Notes: generated by a model not told the origin, from the letters alone. 64,000 nucleotides of DNA from Frisingicoccus caecimuris (GCF_004340975.1 NZ_SLXA01000003.1:207297-271296), one strand, 5' to 3'. Numbered from the stretch's first letter, positions 50,651-60,197 are shown. Made by a program: numbers and translations.

Positions 50651-52135
50651 ATGTCGTTAATTGATGTCAGAAATCTGTCTTTTTATTATGAAGGAACTTA
50701 TGATTATATTTTTGAAAACGTGAATCTTCAGATGGATACCCGATGGCGCCTTGGACTGATCGGACGGAATGGACGGGGAAAGACCACCTTTTTGAATCTT
50801 CTGATGGGGAAGATGAAATATCAGGGGAAAATTATTACGGATACGATATTTGACTATTTTCCTTTTAAAGTACCAGATCCGGAGAAAAAGGTGATGGAAG
50901 TTATCGGAGAGGTGGATGCGAACTGTGAATTTTGGAAAGTCTGTCGGGAAATGACACAGATTGGCTTGGAAATGGAAGTGTTAGAGCAGTCTTTTGATAC
51001 TTTAAGTCAAGGAGAACAGACAAAAATACTATTGGCCATTCTTTTTGCACGGGAAAATCATTTTCTGTTGATTGATGAGCCGACGAACCATCTGGATATG
51101 GAAGCCAGAGACGTTGTCCGGGATTATTTGAGCGGGAAAGAAGGATTTATCCTGGTATCCCATGACAGGTATTTCCTGGATGGCTGTATTGATCACATTT
51201 TAGCAGTGAATCGTCAGGAATTCGATATTGAAAAGGGGAATTTTTCCAGCTGGTGGGAGAATAAGCAGCGCCGGGACGCCTTTGAACGGGCAGAAAATGC
51301 CCGCCTCGAGAAAGATATCCGAAGGCTGAAAATGGCTGCCGGACAGGCGCAGCGATGGGCGGACAAAGTGGAATCGACAAAAATTGGTAAGAAATCTGTG
51401 GCTTATGAAAGAAACAGAGACTATGTCGGTGAAAAGTCGCGAAGGATGCAGCAACGCCGGAAGAATCTGGAGCATCGGCAGGAAAAAGAAATAGAAGCAA
51501 AGAAAAAGCTGTTTAAGAATGTGGAAACAACAGAAACTTTATCCTTAAAACCGCTGACTCATTATAAGTCCTGTTTGGTGGAACTGAAAAACCTGAGGAT
51601 TTTTTATGGGGAAAAGGAAGTATGTCGGAATATAAATCTGAAAGTGAATCAGGGACAGCGGATTGGATTGAAAGGGAGTAACGGCTGCGGAAAGTCCAGT
51701 ATTTTAAAATTAATTGTCGGTGAAGATGTTCCCCACGAGGGGCAGATCCTGTCGGCTCAGGGATTGAAAATATCTTATGTGCCTCAGGATACATCATGGC
51801 TGACGGGTTATCTGAAAGAATTTGTGCGAAATTATGGATTGGATGAAACCTTGTTTCTTACATTGCTGCGAAAAATGGATTTTTCCCGGGAGCAGTTTGA
51901 AAAGCCCATGCAGGCTTACAGCAGCGGGCAAAAGAAAAAAGTGCTTCTGGCGAAGAGTCTATGTCAACAGGCCCATCTTTATGTATGGGATGAACCGCTG
52001 AATTATATAGATATTTTTTCCAGAATGCAAATCGAAAATTTGATAAAAGACATCTGTCCAACGATGATCATTGTAGAGCATGACCGAAGATTTCTGGACA
52101 ATGTGGCTGATTCTATCCTTTCACTGGATTTCTAA
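50651..52135 (+). CDS. ABC-F ribosomal protection protein, Lsa-like
   Basis: A 494-residue ABC-F protein with two ATPase domains and no membrane segment. Lsa/Vga-type members displace lincosamides, pleuromutilins and streptogramin A from the ribosome. Domain 1: GRNGRGKTTFLN, signature LSQGEQTK, LLIDEPTNHLD. A charged helical linker follows (about residues 200-320). Domain 2: GSNGCGKSSILKL, signature YSSGQKKK, YVWDEPLNYID. The start MSLIDVRNLSFYYEGTYDYIFENV closely follows the Lsa group. ATG 50651 comes 7 bases after GGGAGGGAG. Resistance profile is inferred from family; the leader suggests induction. Confidence 0.85.
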   Translation: MSLIDVRNLSFYYEGTYDYIFENVNLQMDTRWRLGLIGRNGRGKTTFLNLLMGKMKYQGKIITDTIFDYFPFKVPDPEKKVMEVIGEVDANCEFWKVCREMTQIGLEMEVLEQSFDTLSQGEQTKILLAILFARENHFLLIDEPTNHLDMEARDVVRDYLSGKEGFILVSHDRYFLDGCIDHILAVNRQEFDIEKGNFSSWWENKQRRDAFERAENARLEKDIRRLKMAAGQAQRWADKVESTKIGKKSVAYERNRDYVGEKSRRMQQRRKNLEHRQEKEIEAKKKLFKNVETTETLSLKPLTHYKSCLVELKNLRIFYGEKEVCRNINLKVNQGQRIGLKGSNGCGKSSILKLIVGEDVPHEGQILSAQGLKISYVPQDTSWLTGYLKEFVRNYGLDETLFLTLLRKMDFSREQFEKPMQAYSSGQKKKVLLAKSLCQQAHLYVWDEPLNYIDIFSRMQIENLIKDICPTMIIVEHDRRFLDNVADSILSLDF

Positions 52136-52137
52136 TG

Positions 52138-52166
52138 TTGACGTGCAAAGGGTTCTATGCTATGAT
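52138..52166 (+). promoter_or_regulatory. Promoter of degV-like gene
   Basis: TTGACG, 17 bases, TATGAT, directly after the ABC-F gene. Confidence 0.65.
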
Positions 52167-52202
52167 TTGTAGTAATGAAAACTATGTGTGGAGGAAATAA
52201 AA

Positions 52203-53042
52203 ATGGAGTATCGCATTGTTGGTGATAGCTGCCTGGATTTGACATCGGAGATGAAAAAGGAAGGAAAGATCAAGATTGTCTCTTTGACGTTGCAGGTGGA
52301 TGGTGTGGACTTTATTGATGATGATTCTTTTGATCAGAAAAAATTTATTAAAGCGGTGGCAGATTTTGAAGGGTGCCCGAAGTCCAGTTGTCCGTCACCG
52401 GAAGAGTATAAAAAGGCATTTGGTGAGGATGAGGTAACAACTTTTTGTGTCACGTTATCTGCGGAGCTGAGCGGTTCCTATAACAGTGCTGTTTTGGGTC
52501 AGCGGATGGTGGAAGAAGAGTTTCCTAACAAAAAAGTTTATGTATTTAATTCACGTTCAGCCTGTATCGGTGAAACACTTGTTGCTTTAAAGATTCAGGA
52601 GTGTGCCGGGAAGGGAGCTTCTTTTGAAGAGATTGTTGAACAGGTCGAAGACTATATTCGTCGCCGGGAAACCCTGTTTGTTCTGGAAAATCTGGAGACA
52701 CTTCGTAAAAACGGGCGGCTGACCGGAATGAAAGCGGCCCTGGTCAGCGTGCTGAATATTAAACCGGTCATGATGGGAACACCGGAGGGAACGATTGAAC
52801 AGTGCGCGATTGGACGGGGAACGAAAAAGGCCTTAAAGAAGATGATCGAAGAGGTCGGAAGCCGGGTATCGGACTTTGAGAATCGCATTTTTGGTATTTC
52901 TCATTGCAATTGTCCGGAACGGGCCCGGTACGTAAAGGAAGAGGTTGAAAAACGTTATCCATTTAAGCAGATTATCATCGCGGACACGGCGGGGGTAGGA
53001 ACACTTTATGCCAATGATGGCGGTATCGTCATTGCATTCTAA
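52203..53042 (+). CDS. DegV family fatty-acid-binding protein
   Basis: A 279-residue DegV protein. Members bind a fatty acid; FakB proteins of this family present it to the FakA kinase. Typical features: the N-terminal IVGDSCLDLTSEM, SCPSPEEY, TLSAELSGSYNSA, FVLENLETLRKNGRLTG and HCNCPERARYVKEEVEKRYPF. ATG 52203 follows GGAGG by 9 bases. No fakA gene is near. It is monocistronic and ends in a terminator. Confidence 0.92.
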   Translation: MEYRIVGDSCLDLTSEMKKEGKIKIVSLTLQVDGVDFIDDDSFDQKKFIKAVADFEGCPKSSCPSPEEYKKAFGEDEVTTFCVTLSAELSGSYNSAVLGQRMVEEEFPNKKVYVFNSRSACIGETLVALKIQECAGKGASFEEIVEQVEDYIRRRETLFVLENLETLRKNGRLTGMKAALVSVLNIKPVMMGTPEGTIEQCAIGRGTKKALKKMIEEVGSRVSDFENRIFGISHCNCPERARYVKEEVEKRYPFKQIIIADTAGVGTLYANDGGIVIAF

Positions 53043-53065
53043 AAAAGCTATATATTGAAAGATAT

Positions 53066-53113
53066 GCCTGATATTTATTCGTTTGGACAGCGTATAGATA
53101 TCAGGCGTTTTTT
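53066..53113 (+). terminator. Terminator after degV-like gene
   Basis: GCCTGATAT and ATATCAGGC form a 9-bp stem around a 23-base loop, followed by GTTTTTTA. Confidence 0.85.
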
Positions 53114-53190
53114 ATTCGGATAAAAATGCGCATAAATCAAATCTTCCGCACACATACTATTCCAGAAATATGAAGATGGAGTGTGACAGC

Positions 53191-55269
53191 ATGGGCAGAA
53201 GCCGTGGAATAAATGTATATGAAGAAGCATGGGAGGAGCTGACCAGGGAAAAGGCTTTTGAAGGCTATGTACCGGAGCAGGTATGTATTTCACTGAGTCA
53301 GAATGGAGAAGTTATCTGTCGGCCGACTGTACTTCCGGGGGAATATGTCAGTTTGGGACAGGTGATCGGAGAAACGGATTCCGGGGAGCGGGCCTGTGTT
53401 CATGCGAGTATTGCCGGATATGTGGAGGAAATTACAAATTATCAGAGGGCGCCTGGTATTTTTGAACCCTATGTAAAAATAAGAAAAGAAAACAAAAAGG
53501 CCAATACATGGCATCCCTTTGCCTTAAATTTTGACAGGGATGCTCTGGCTCAGGCGGTGTGTCGGATTGGTCTTTCAGGAAAGCGTCTGATGAAATCCCA
53601 GGTGCTTATTGTTAACGGATTCGCCAATGAACCCTATATTACATCCGGATATCGATTGATGCTGGAAAGTCCGGGAAAGATTGTGATTGGAGCAATTCTC
53701 GGGGCGATCGTGGCAGAAGCAGAGGCGATTTATATATGTATCAATGAGGATGCCTTTGATGCGGTGGCGCGGATGCGGCGGACTGTACAGAAATATGGGC
53801 AGAATATGGGAAATAAGCGGCCAATATGGGTCCTGTCAATGAAACGGCGCTATCCGAAGGGCGATGAAAAGATGCTCCGTAAAGAGGTCCTGGGCCGGGA
53901 AAAGGGGACGGCCTGCGTAGTGACGGTAGCTGAGATGGCAGCTCTATATGATGGAATTTATGATGGTGAACCCTGGACCCGTGTAGGAATTACTGTTTCA
54001 GGGGAAGTATCTATGCCTAAAAATCTGTGGGTGCCTATAGGCACTAATGTTCAGGATATCATTGACTATTGCGGAGGAAAACCTTCTGAGGCTGTTATTA
54101 TTCATGGAGGGCCATTGGGAGGCAGTACGGTGGATGGACCGAATGCATGGGTCACCCGGGAGACCTGCGGTCTTCTTGTTCTGCACCCGCCGGCAATGCC
54201 CGTTTCTCCCTGCATTCATTGCGGTCTCTGCCGGGAAGTGTGTCCTCAGAGACTGATGCCGGACAGGATTGAGGAAAAATATCTGGCCGGAGAAGAAATC
54301 CCTGAAAATCTCCGGGCAACGGAGTGTATGAAATGCGGCCTGTGCTCCTATGTCTGTCCTTCCGGAAGGCGGCTGACCGAGTACATCGGTCAGGTCAAAA
54401 AAGGCAGAACCAGGGAAAAAGCGGCTGTATTTTCGGAGAATTCAGAAAATCGAGCAGGGGATTATATTGACATTCCGTCGGAACGAAAGATTTTCCGACG
54501 GTTAAAGCCTCTGGAAATACGCAGTCAGAGTGCGCCGCATATACACCGTCGTGGAACCATTTACGATGTGATGAAGCAGAGTATTATTGGGCTTCTTCCA
54601 CTGATCGGGGCCGTTTTTTATCAGAATCCGGGATGGCGGATACATTTTGCCGGGATGCTATTTGTCGGAGGACTTTGTGCCGTGTTGTCGGAGTATTTCT
54701 GGCAGATGTTTCGCAATGAATATGTATCGATTCAGGATGGTTCAGCACTTTTTACCGGTCTGCTGCTGACCCTGTTGTTTCCGATAGAGACTCCCCTCTG
54801 GAAAGTGGCGCTCGCTTCGGTGACGGCGATTATTGCAGGCAAGCAGATTTTTGGCGGCATCGGCAGTTCACCGATTCATCCGGCTATTTTGGGAAAACTT
54901 TTATTCTCACCTTTTTCGCTTCCATTGGTTGAATCTTTGTGGCCCTTTGCCATATTCAGTGTGGTATGGATGGTTTCCAAACGCATGTGTCCGGTCGTCT
55001 ATCCATTGGCTTTTTTGTGTATACTTGCCATTGGGTCGCCGGAAAACTTATTATCGTCTTCCGTATTTCTGGCAGCAGCTTATTTTGTATGGAGTTATGA
55101 GACAATGCCTCCGTCCAGAGCAGGACGGTGGATTTTTGCATTGATGACCGGAATTATGACCCTTTTGTTCCAATGGGCGGGGTTTGGAGTGAGCAGTGTA
55201 TTTATTGCGGCTGCCTGTATGGATCTTACTGTGCCGTTGTTGGAATTTCCGTCTGTGAAAAGAGTTTGA
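53191..55269 (+). CDS. RnfC-RnfD fusion protein (electron transport complex)
   Basis: A 692-residue fusion. Residues 1-about 400 are RnfC-like: an N-terminal barrel (PTVLPGEYVSLGQVIGE, VHASIAGYVEEI), NGFANEPYITSGYRLM where RnfC has AECEPY, GGPLGG, then two 4Fe-4S motifs CIHCGLCREVCPQ (about 340) and CMKCGLCSYVCPS (about 378). From about 455 it is RnfD-like, with some eight hydrophobic segments, DGSALFTGLLLTL and FGGIGSSPIHPAILGK. RnfD then normally has a long loop with the flavin-binding Thr (SGATP type); here it jumps to SPFSLPLVESLWPFAIF. No other rnf genes are nearby. ATG 53191 follows TGGAGTG. Confidence 0.82.
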   Translation: MGRSRGINVYEEAWEELTREKAFEGYVPEQVCISLSQNGEVICRPTVLPGEYVSLGQVIGETDSGERACVHASIAGYVEEITNYQRAPGIFEPYVKIRKENKKANTWHPFALNFDRDALAQAVCRIGLSGKRLMKSQVLIVNGFANEPYITSGYRLMLESPGKIVIGAILGAIVAEAEAIYICINEDAFDAVARMRRTVQKYGQNMGNKRPIWVLSMKRRYPKGDEKMLRKEVLGREKGTACVVTVAEMAALYDGIYDGEPWTRVGITVSGEVSMPKNLWVPIGTNVQDIIDYCGGKPSEAVIIHGGPLGGSTVDGPNAWVTRETCGLLVLHPPAMPVSPCIHCGLCREVCPQRLMPDRIEEKYLAGEEIPENLRATECMKCGLCSYVCPSGRRLTEYIGQVKKGRTREKAAVFSENSENRAGDYIDIPSERKIFRRLKPLEIRSQSAPHIHRRGTIYDVMKQSIIGLLPLIGAVFYQNPGWRIHFAGMLFVGGLCAVLSEYFWQMFRNEYVSIQDGSALFTGLLLTLLFPIETPLWKVALASVTAIIAGKQIFGGIGSSPIHPAILGKLLFSPFSLPLVESLWPFAIFSVVWMVSKRMCPVVYPLAFLCILAIGSPENLLSSSVFLAAAYFVWSYETMPPSRAGRWIFALMTGIMTLLFQWAGFGVSSVFIAAACMDLTVPLLEFPSVKRV

Positions 55270-55275
55270 AAAGTC

Positions 55276-55304
55276 TTGCCTTTTTTTTAGCAAACCCCTA
55301 TAAT
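55276..55304 (+). promoter_or_regulatory. Promoter of the TPR protein gene
   Basis: TTGCCT, 17 bases, TATAAT, 27 bases before the start codon. Confidence 0.65.
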
Positions 55305-55330
55305 ATTAATATTATTACAGGGAGGTAACT

Positions 55331-56761
55331 ATGGAAGAAAAACGGCGTAGAAAGCGAAAAATAGATATTTCAGGGTCATCAGAAAAAAAGAGACGCGGGG
55401 ATTCTGAAATTTCAAATAGAAAGAGGCCGACGGGTTCTTCAGGAAGGGTGAAACGACTTGGAGACTCAGAGGCTTTGGAGAGAAGCCGGAGACTTGAAAC
55501 TTCAAACAGGAAGAAAAAAACGATGAAAAAGACGACAGGCAGAAAAAGTTCCGGCGTGAAAGCAAAGAGACACCATCAGAGAAATATCATCGGACGAGTG
55601 ATCCAGGTACTATTGGCTGTGGCACTTGTATGTGTTCTTTTTTATGTAGTGCGAAATTTCGGAGAGGGCAATAAGCTGAATAATAAAGGCCTGGAGGCCT
55701 ATGCTCAGGCAGATTATGAGACGGCACATGATTATTTCACAAAGGCGATCGAATATGACGGCGGTAATGGTGAATACTATATGAATCAGGGAATGGCCCG
55801 CAGTGAATTAAAGCTTTACGATGATGCGATGGTTTCCTTTAACAAGGCGTTGGAACTGATGAAACGTGACAGAGATATCCAGCTTGTTTATCGGGCGATG
55901 GGAATATCACAATTATATCAGGGTAATTATGAAGAGGCTTTGAATTGTTTTAATCAGGCATTAGATGGAAAAGAGAGTCGTTTTTCTGCGACGGAAATTG
56001 ATATTCTATACTATAAGGCGGAAACTCAGGATAAAGCCGGCAAGTATGTGGAAGCGGTCATGACCTATACACAGCTCGTAGATGCGGAAAAGTCGGCGGA
56101 TGCGTATATGCTTCGTGGTATGGAATATGTCAAAGTTGGTGACGGTACCAGTGCGGAAGCGGACTTGCGGATCGCGATCAAAAAAGATAAAAAAAATTAT
56201 GAAATATATTTGGCCTTATATGAAGCTCTGGTTTCCCAGAATAAAACCGAAGATGCAAAAGCTGTGCTGAATGAAGCTTTGGGGCTTGGCGGCAACAAGG
56301 CGAAAGATCTGGTAAATCAGGGGAATATCTATTTGAAGCTTGGCGATCTGACAATGGCAGAAGAAAAGCTTCAAAAGGCTTTGGATAAGGGAGAAATTTC
56401 GGCCAATCTCGGTCTAGCGGAGCTCAGTACACAGAAATCACCGGCGGATTATACGCTGGCCTGTCAGTATTATGAAACTTATGTGGCTGAGATCAGGGAT
56501 AATGCGGAGGCCTATAATGATTATGGCCTGTGCCTTATGGAAATGGGGGATCCTGCGAAAGCAGAAACCATTTTTACTCAGGGTGTGGCTCTGAATAATC
56601 GTCTGTTGGACCGGATGATTTCTAAGAATCAGATTTTTGCAGCTGAGCAGGCAGGACATTGGGAAAAAGCTTTGGAATACATTAACGTCTATCTGGATAA
56701 GTATTCGGATGATTCAGCCGCTGCAAGGGAAAAGACATTTATTCAGACACGGATTCGATAG
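55331..56761 (+). CDS. Membrane-anchored TPR protein with basic disordered N-terminus
   Basis: A 476-residue protein. Residues 1-85 are very basic and low in complexity (repeated KKRR, SGRVKR, SNRKK), probably disordered and cytoplasmic. A single membrane helix follows (VIQVLLAVALVCVLFYVV, about 93-110). The rest is a series of tetratricopeptide units outside the membrane, such as KGLEAYAQADYETAHDYFTKAIEY, YMNQGMARSELKLYDDAMVSFNKALEL and VYRAMGISQLYQGNYEEALNCFNQAL. It has a GGGAGG site before the ATG. hflX follows 10 bases later, so they may be cotranscribed. Function not recognised. Confidence 0.8.
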   Translation: MEEKRRRKRKIDISGSSEKKRRGDSEISNRKRPTGSSGRVKRLGDSEALERSRRLETSNRKKKTMKKTTGRKSSGVKAKRHHQRNIIGRVIQVLLAVALVCVLFYVVRNFGEGNKLNNKGLEAYAQADYETAHDYFTKAIEYDGGNGEYYMNQGMARSELKLYDDAMVSFNKALELMKRDRDIQLVYRAMGISQLYQGNYEEALNCFNQALDGKESRFSATEIDILYYKAETQDKAGKYVEAVMTYTQLVDAEKSADAYMLRGMEYVKVGDGTSAEADLRIAIKKDKKNYEIYLALYEALVSQNKTEDAKAVLNEALGLGGNKAKDLVNQGNIYLKLGDLTMAEEKLQKALDKGEISANLGLAELSTQKSPADYTLACQYYETYVAEIRDNAEAYNDYGLCLMEMGDPAKAETIFTQGVALNNRLLDRMISKNQIFAAEQAGHWEKALEYINVYLDKYSDDSAAAREKTFIQTRIR

Positions 56762-56771
56762 AAGAGGTATT

Positions 56772-58025
56772 ATGGCAGAAATATATGAAACAAAAAAATT
56801 GACGGAACGGGTCATTCTGGTCGGCGTATCCTTCCAGGAGAATGATGATACCGTACAATCGTTGGATGAGCTTGCCGAGCTGGCAGCAACGGCCGGCGCT
56901 CGGACTGTTGGGAAATTGATTCAGAATCGGGAGGCACCCCATCCGGGCACCTATCTCGGCAAAGGTAAGATTGAAGAGTTAAAAGAACTGATTTGGGAGA
57001 CAGATGCGACAGGCATTATCTGCGATGATGAATTGTCACCGGCTCAACTGGCCAACCTTCAGGATATGTTGGATACGAAGGTTATGGACCGGACATTGAT
57101 CATTTTGGACATTTTTGCTCAGCGGGCATCTACCCGAGAAGGTAAGATTCAGGTTGAGCTGGCTCAGCTCCGGTATCGTTCCACCCGTCTGACCGGGCTT
57201 GGCCGTTCTTTATCTCGTCTGGGCGGCGGTATCGGTACGCGAGGACCGGGCGAAAAGAAATTAGAAGTGGATCGGCGATTAATCCGGGATCGTATTTCTC
57301 AGTTGAAACAGGAACTGGAAGCGGTGAAACGTCACCGGGAGGTCGCACGGCAGCAGCGCAGCAAAAATCCTGTACCGGTTGCAGCCATTGTTGGCTATAC
57401 CAATGCAGGAAAGTCTACCTTACTCAATCAACTTACAGGGGCTGGCGTCCTAGAGGAAAATAAATTATTTGCCACATTGGATCCGACGACCCGGAATCTG
57501 AAGCTGGACAGTGGTCAGGAAGTGCTTTTGACGGATACGGTCGGATTTATCCGAAAGCTCCCCCATCATCTGATACAGGCTTTCCGGAGTACATTGGAAG
57601 AGGCAAAATATGCGGATATAATTCTTCATGTGGTGGACGCATCCAATCCTCAGATGGATGTGCATATGCATGTGGTTTATGATACGTTGAATCAGTTGGA
57701 AGTTGGTGACAAACCGGTCATTACCCTGTTTAATAAAATAGATCGTATGGAGACCGGGGATGGGGTGATGAAAGATTTCCGGGCGGAAAAGACGCTGAAA
57801 ATCTCGGCTAAAAAAGAAATTGGTCTGGATGAAGTGAAAGAAGCTCTGGAGGACATCCTGCGTCAGAGTAAGGTGCTCATTGAGCGGGTGTTTGAGTACA
57901 GCCGGGCCGGAGATATCGCCGTGATTCGGAAATATGGACAGCTTTTGGAGGAAGAATACCGGGCTGACGGTATTTTCGTGCGGGCTTATGTGCCGAAGGA
58001 TGTCTATGCCCAGTTGGAATTTTAA
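56772..58025 (+). CDS. hflX: GTPase HflX
   Basis: A 417-residue HflX, a ribosome-associated GTPase that splits stalled or hibernating ribosomes. The N-terminal domain contains RDAPHPGTYLGKGK-like NREAPHPGTYLGKGKIEEL and DRTLIILDIFAQRASTREGKIQVELAQLRY. The coiled region GGIGTRGPGEKKLEVDRRLIRDRI is the family signature. The G domain has GYTNAGKSTLLN at about residue 207 (G1), DPTTRN (G2 region), DTVGFI (G3) and NKID (G4). ATG 56772 follows AGAGGT; a longer frame overlaps the TPR gene and is not favoured. Confidence 0.96.
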   Translation: MAEIYETKKLTERVILVGVSFQENDDTVQSLDELAELAATAGARTVGKLIQNREAPHPGTYLGKGKIEELKELIWETDATGIICDDELSPAQLANLQDMLDTKVMDRTLIILDIFAQRASTREGKIQVELAQLRYRSTRLTGLGRSLSRLGGGIGTRGPGEKKLEVDRRLIRDRISQLKQELEAVKRHREVARQQRSKNPVPVAAIVGYTNAGKSTLLNQLTGAGVLEENKLFATLDPTTRNLKLDSGQEVLLTDTVGFIRKLPHHLIQAFRSTLEEAKYADIILHVVDASNPQMDVHMHVVYDTLNQLEVGDKPVITLFNKIDRMETGDGVMKDFRAEKTLKISAKKEIGLDEVKEALEDILRQSKVLIERVFEYSRAGDIAVIRKYGQLLEEEYRADGIFVRAYVPKDVYAQLEF

Positions 58026-58042
58026 ATATAAAGGATATTTAA

Positions 58043-58087
58043 AAAAGCCTGATTTCGAAACAGAAGTTTGCTTCGAATCAGGCTTTT
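58043..58087. terminator. Bidirectional terminator between hflX and the alarmone synthetase gene
   Basis: AAAAGCCTGATTTCGAA pairs with TTCGAATCAGGCTTTT with one bulged base and a 13-base loop. A and T runs flank it for both convergent genes. Confidence 0.92.
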
Positions 58088-58100
58088 GACATGCCACGGT

Positions 58101-59192
58101 CTAAATCGTCTCGGGTATGGTTTTTTGATTAAATACTTCGAAAATAGAGCTATTGTTCTTTTTAAAGGTTTCAAAGATCACATCTTCAAGCATATCATCA
58201 CTGGTAGAGTCCATACCGGAAATCAAGTTTTTAATGACGGGAATGAAGGTAAACCACATGATACAACTGTAAAGATTGATGCTGGTATTATCATGATAAA
58301 TCCGGTCGCACATTTCATGTCCGATATGGTAGAGCGTCTTTTCGTATCGATGGATATCCGCGTCCAGCTCATGAATATACTGATAACCATACATCGTCAG
58401 CTTTGTTGCCAGCTTCTGGTGACTGATAAAACTCGGGTCTTTAACGATTTCGTAACTCTGCTCCTTTGCGATTCGTTCCACAAGCTGATTCAGAAATTCG
58501 CTGTTATTGACATAGGCGATAAGGGAATCCTTATTAATATCGGTTTTTAATATCTTTTCCACTTTGTCGAAGCTCTGGTTATACAGGGCGATATCATAAC
58601 GGATATTTTCAAATTCTTCATCCAGAATCTCCAGGGTGGCGGCCAGACGGTTCAGTTTACGCTTCACGCTCATTGGCGGTTCGTAAAAAGACTTGTATCC
58701 AAGTCCATGCTCCACTTCGGCCCAGGCATGCTGGAGAACAGTACGAATCTGAATTTCGAAACGGATATCCTGGTATTTCTGATATTCCACCAGTTCGCAT
58801 CGATTATCTGTAAACTTGACGACTACATGGAGAGAATTGTAACCGAATTCAATACGGCTTTCACGTTCCTTTTTTCGCTTGTCCACAATTTCGCAGATTT
58901 CAAAGGTTTTTTCCAAAAGATCCAGAATTAAGTCCACATCATTCTCGAAAAGTGTGATAATGCGGACGCCGAGAACGTCGGTAATTTCATCCAGATGGGT
59001 GTATTTATTTTTGTACATAACTTTATTACGAAGTGCGTCTTCCGATTTGATTCGGATGGCCATGTTGGAAATCTTGATGTGATTGACTTCCAGCAGGGTG
59101 TTGATTATGTCGTTCACGTCGTGTGAAAGTTTTTTGTAAATGTCAATGTTCTGATAGTATTCAGACATAATCGTTGTCAAATGTTCATTCAT
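58101..59192 (-). CDS. RelA/SpoT-domain (p)ppGpp synthetase, stand-alone
   Basis: A 363-residue protein with a RelA_SpoT synthetase domain and no HD hydrolase domain or ACT/TGS, so a small alarmone synthetase-like enzyme that transfers pyrophosphate from ATP to GDP or GTP. Motifs: RNKVMYKNKYTHLDEITDVLGVRIITLF, FGYNSLHVVV where others have YRSIH, and FEIQIRTVLQHAWAEVEHGLGYK. The C-terminal half, from about residue 200, is helical and longer than in RelP/RelQ (about 210 residues), perhaps a regulatory module. It is monocistronic on the minus strand. Activity is inferred from retained motifs. Confidence 0.87.
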   Translation of the reverse strand: MNEHLTTIMSEYYQNIDIYKKLSHDVNDIINTLLEVNHIKISNMAIRIKSEDALRNKVMYKNKYTHLDEITDVLGVRIITLFENDVDLILDLLEKTFEICEIVDKRKKERESRIEFGYNSLHVVVKFTDNRCELVEYQKYQDIRFEIQIRTVLQHAWAEVEHGLGYKSFYEPPMSVKRKLNRLAATLEILDEEFENIRYDIALYNQSFDKVEKILKTDINKDSLIAYVNNSEFLNQLVERIAKEQSYEIVKDPSFISHQKLATKLTMYGYQYIHELDADIHRYEKTLYHIGHEMCDRIYHDNTSINLYSCIMWFTFIPVIKNLISGMDSTSDDMLEDVIFETFKKNNSSIFEVFNQKTIPETI

Positions 59193-59355
59193 AGCACTGC
59201 TCCGTTCTTAATGTTTTAAGATATATAAGTATTCTATCATATATTTATTAGTTTGGGTAATAAAAAATATGGAGTCAGAATTATAAGGTTTGACGAATAC
59301 CAGACAGATATGTTAAAATTTTTTTGAATATGCGTTAATAACGGAGGAGAAAAAT

Positions 59356-60186
59356 ATGAGTTATGCGGATAGATTATTTATAGATATGTGTCAGGATATT
59401 CTGGATCATGGATATAGCACGGAAGGTGAAAAGGTCCGCCCGAAGTGGGAGGATGGAAGTTATGCTTATACGATCAAGAGGTTTGGTGTTGTCAATCGTT
59501 ATGATTTATCCAAAGAATTTCCGGCATTGACATTGCGGCGGACAGCCTTTAAAAGCGCTGTGGATGAGATACTCTGGATATGGCAGAAAAAGTCGAACAA
59601 TATTCATGAACTGAAAAGCCATATCTGGGATGAATGGGCAGATGCGGACGGTTCGATCGGAAAGGCTTATGGTTATCAGCTTGGGGTAAAACATCAGTAT
59701 AAGGAAGGTATGATGGATCAGGTAGACCGGGTACTCTTTGATCTTAAGGAAAATCCTTACAGCCGGCGGATCATGACGAATATTTATGTTCATCAGGATC
59801 TGCATGAAATGAATCTTTATCCATGTGCTTACAGTATGACTTTTAATGTAACAGATGATAAGCTCAATGCGGTATTAAACCAGCGTTCTCAGGATATTTT
59901 AACGGCCAATAACTGGAATGTGGTCCAATATGCGGTGCTGCTGCATATGATCGCTCAGGTCAGCGGGCTCAAAGCGGGAGAGCTGGTGCATGTCATTGCT
60001 GATGCCCATATTTATGACCGACATATTCCGCTGGTAAAAGAACTGATTTCAAGGGAGACCTACCCGGCTCCGGATTTCTGGATCAATCCGGAAATTAAAA
60101 ATTTCTATGATTTTACAACGGATGACGTGAGGCTGGATAATTATCAGACGGGACCGCAGATCAAAAATATTCCGGTAGCAGTTTAG
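59356..60186 (+). CDS. thyA: Thymidylate synthase
   Basis: A 276-residue ThyA, which methylates dUMP to dTMP using methylenetetrahydrofolate. The catalytic Cys is in NLYPCAYSMTFNV at about residue 157. YSRRIMTN provides phosphate-binding Arg, and NQRSQDILTANNWNVVQYA is the variant substrate loop of the Bacillus ThyA subgroup. HVIADAHIYDRHI contains the conserved His/Tyr. AGGAG precedes the ATG by 8 bases. folA follows 11 bases later, the usual pairing because ThyA produces dihydrofolate. Confidence 0.96.
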   Translation: MSYADRLFIDMCQDILDHGYSTEGEKVRPKWEDGSYAYTIKRFGVVNRYDLSKEFPALTLRRTAFKSAVDEILWIWQKKSNNIHELKSHIWDEWADADGSIGKAYGYQLGVKHQYKEGMMDQVDRVLFDLKENPYSRRIMTNIYVHQDLHEMNLYPCAYSMTFNVTDDKLNAVLNQRSQDILTANNWNVVQYAVLLHMIAQVSGLKAGELVHVIADAHIYDRHIPLVKELISRETYPAPDFWINPEIKNFYDFTTDDVRLDNYQTGPQIKNIPVAV

Positions 60187-60197
60187 GAGGACGAAGG

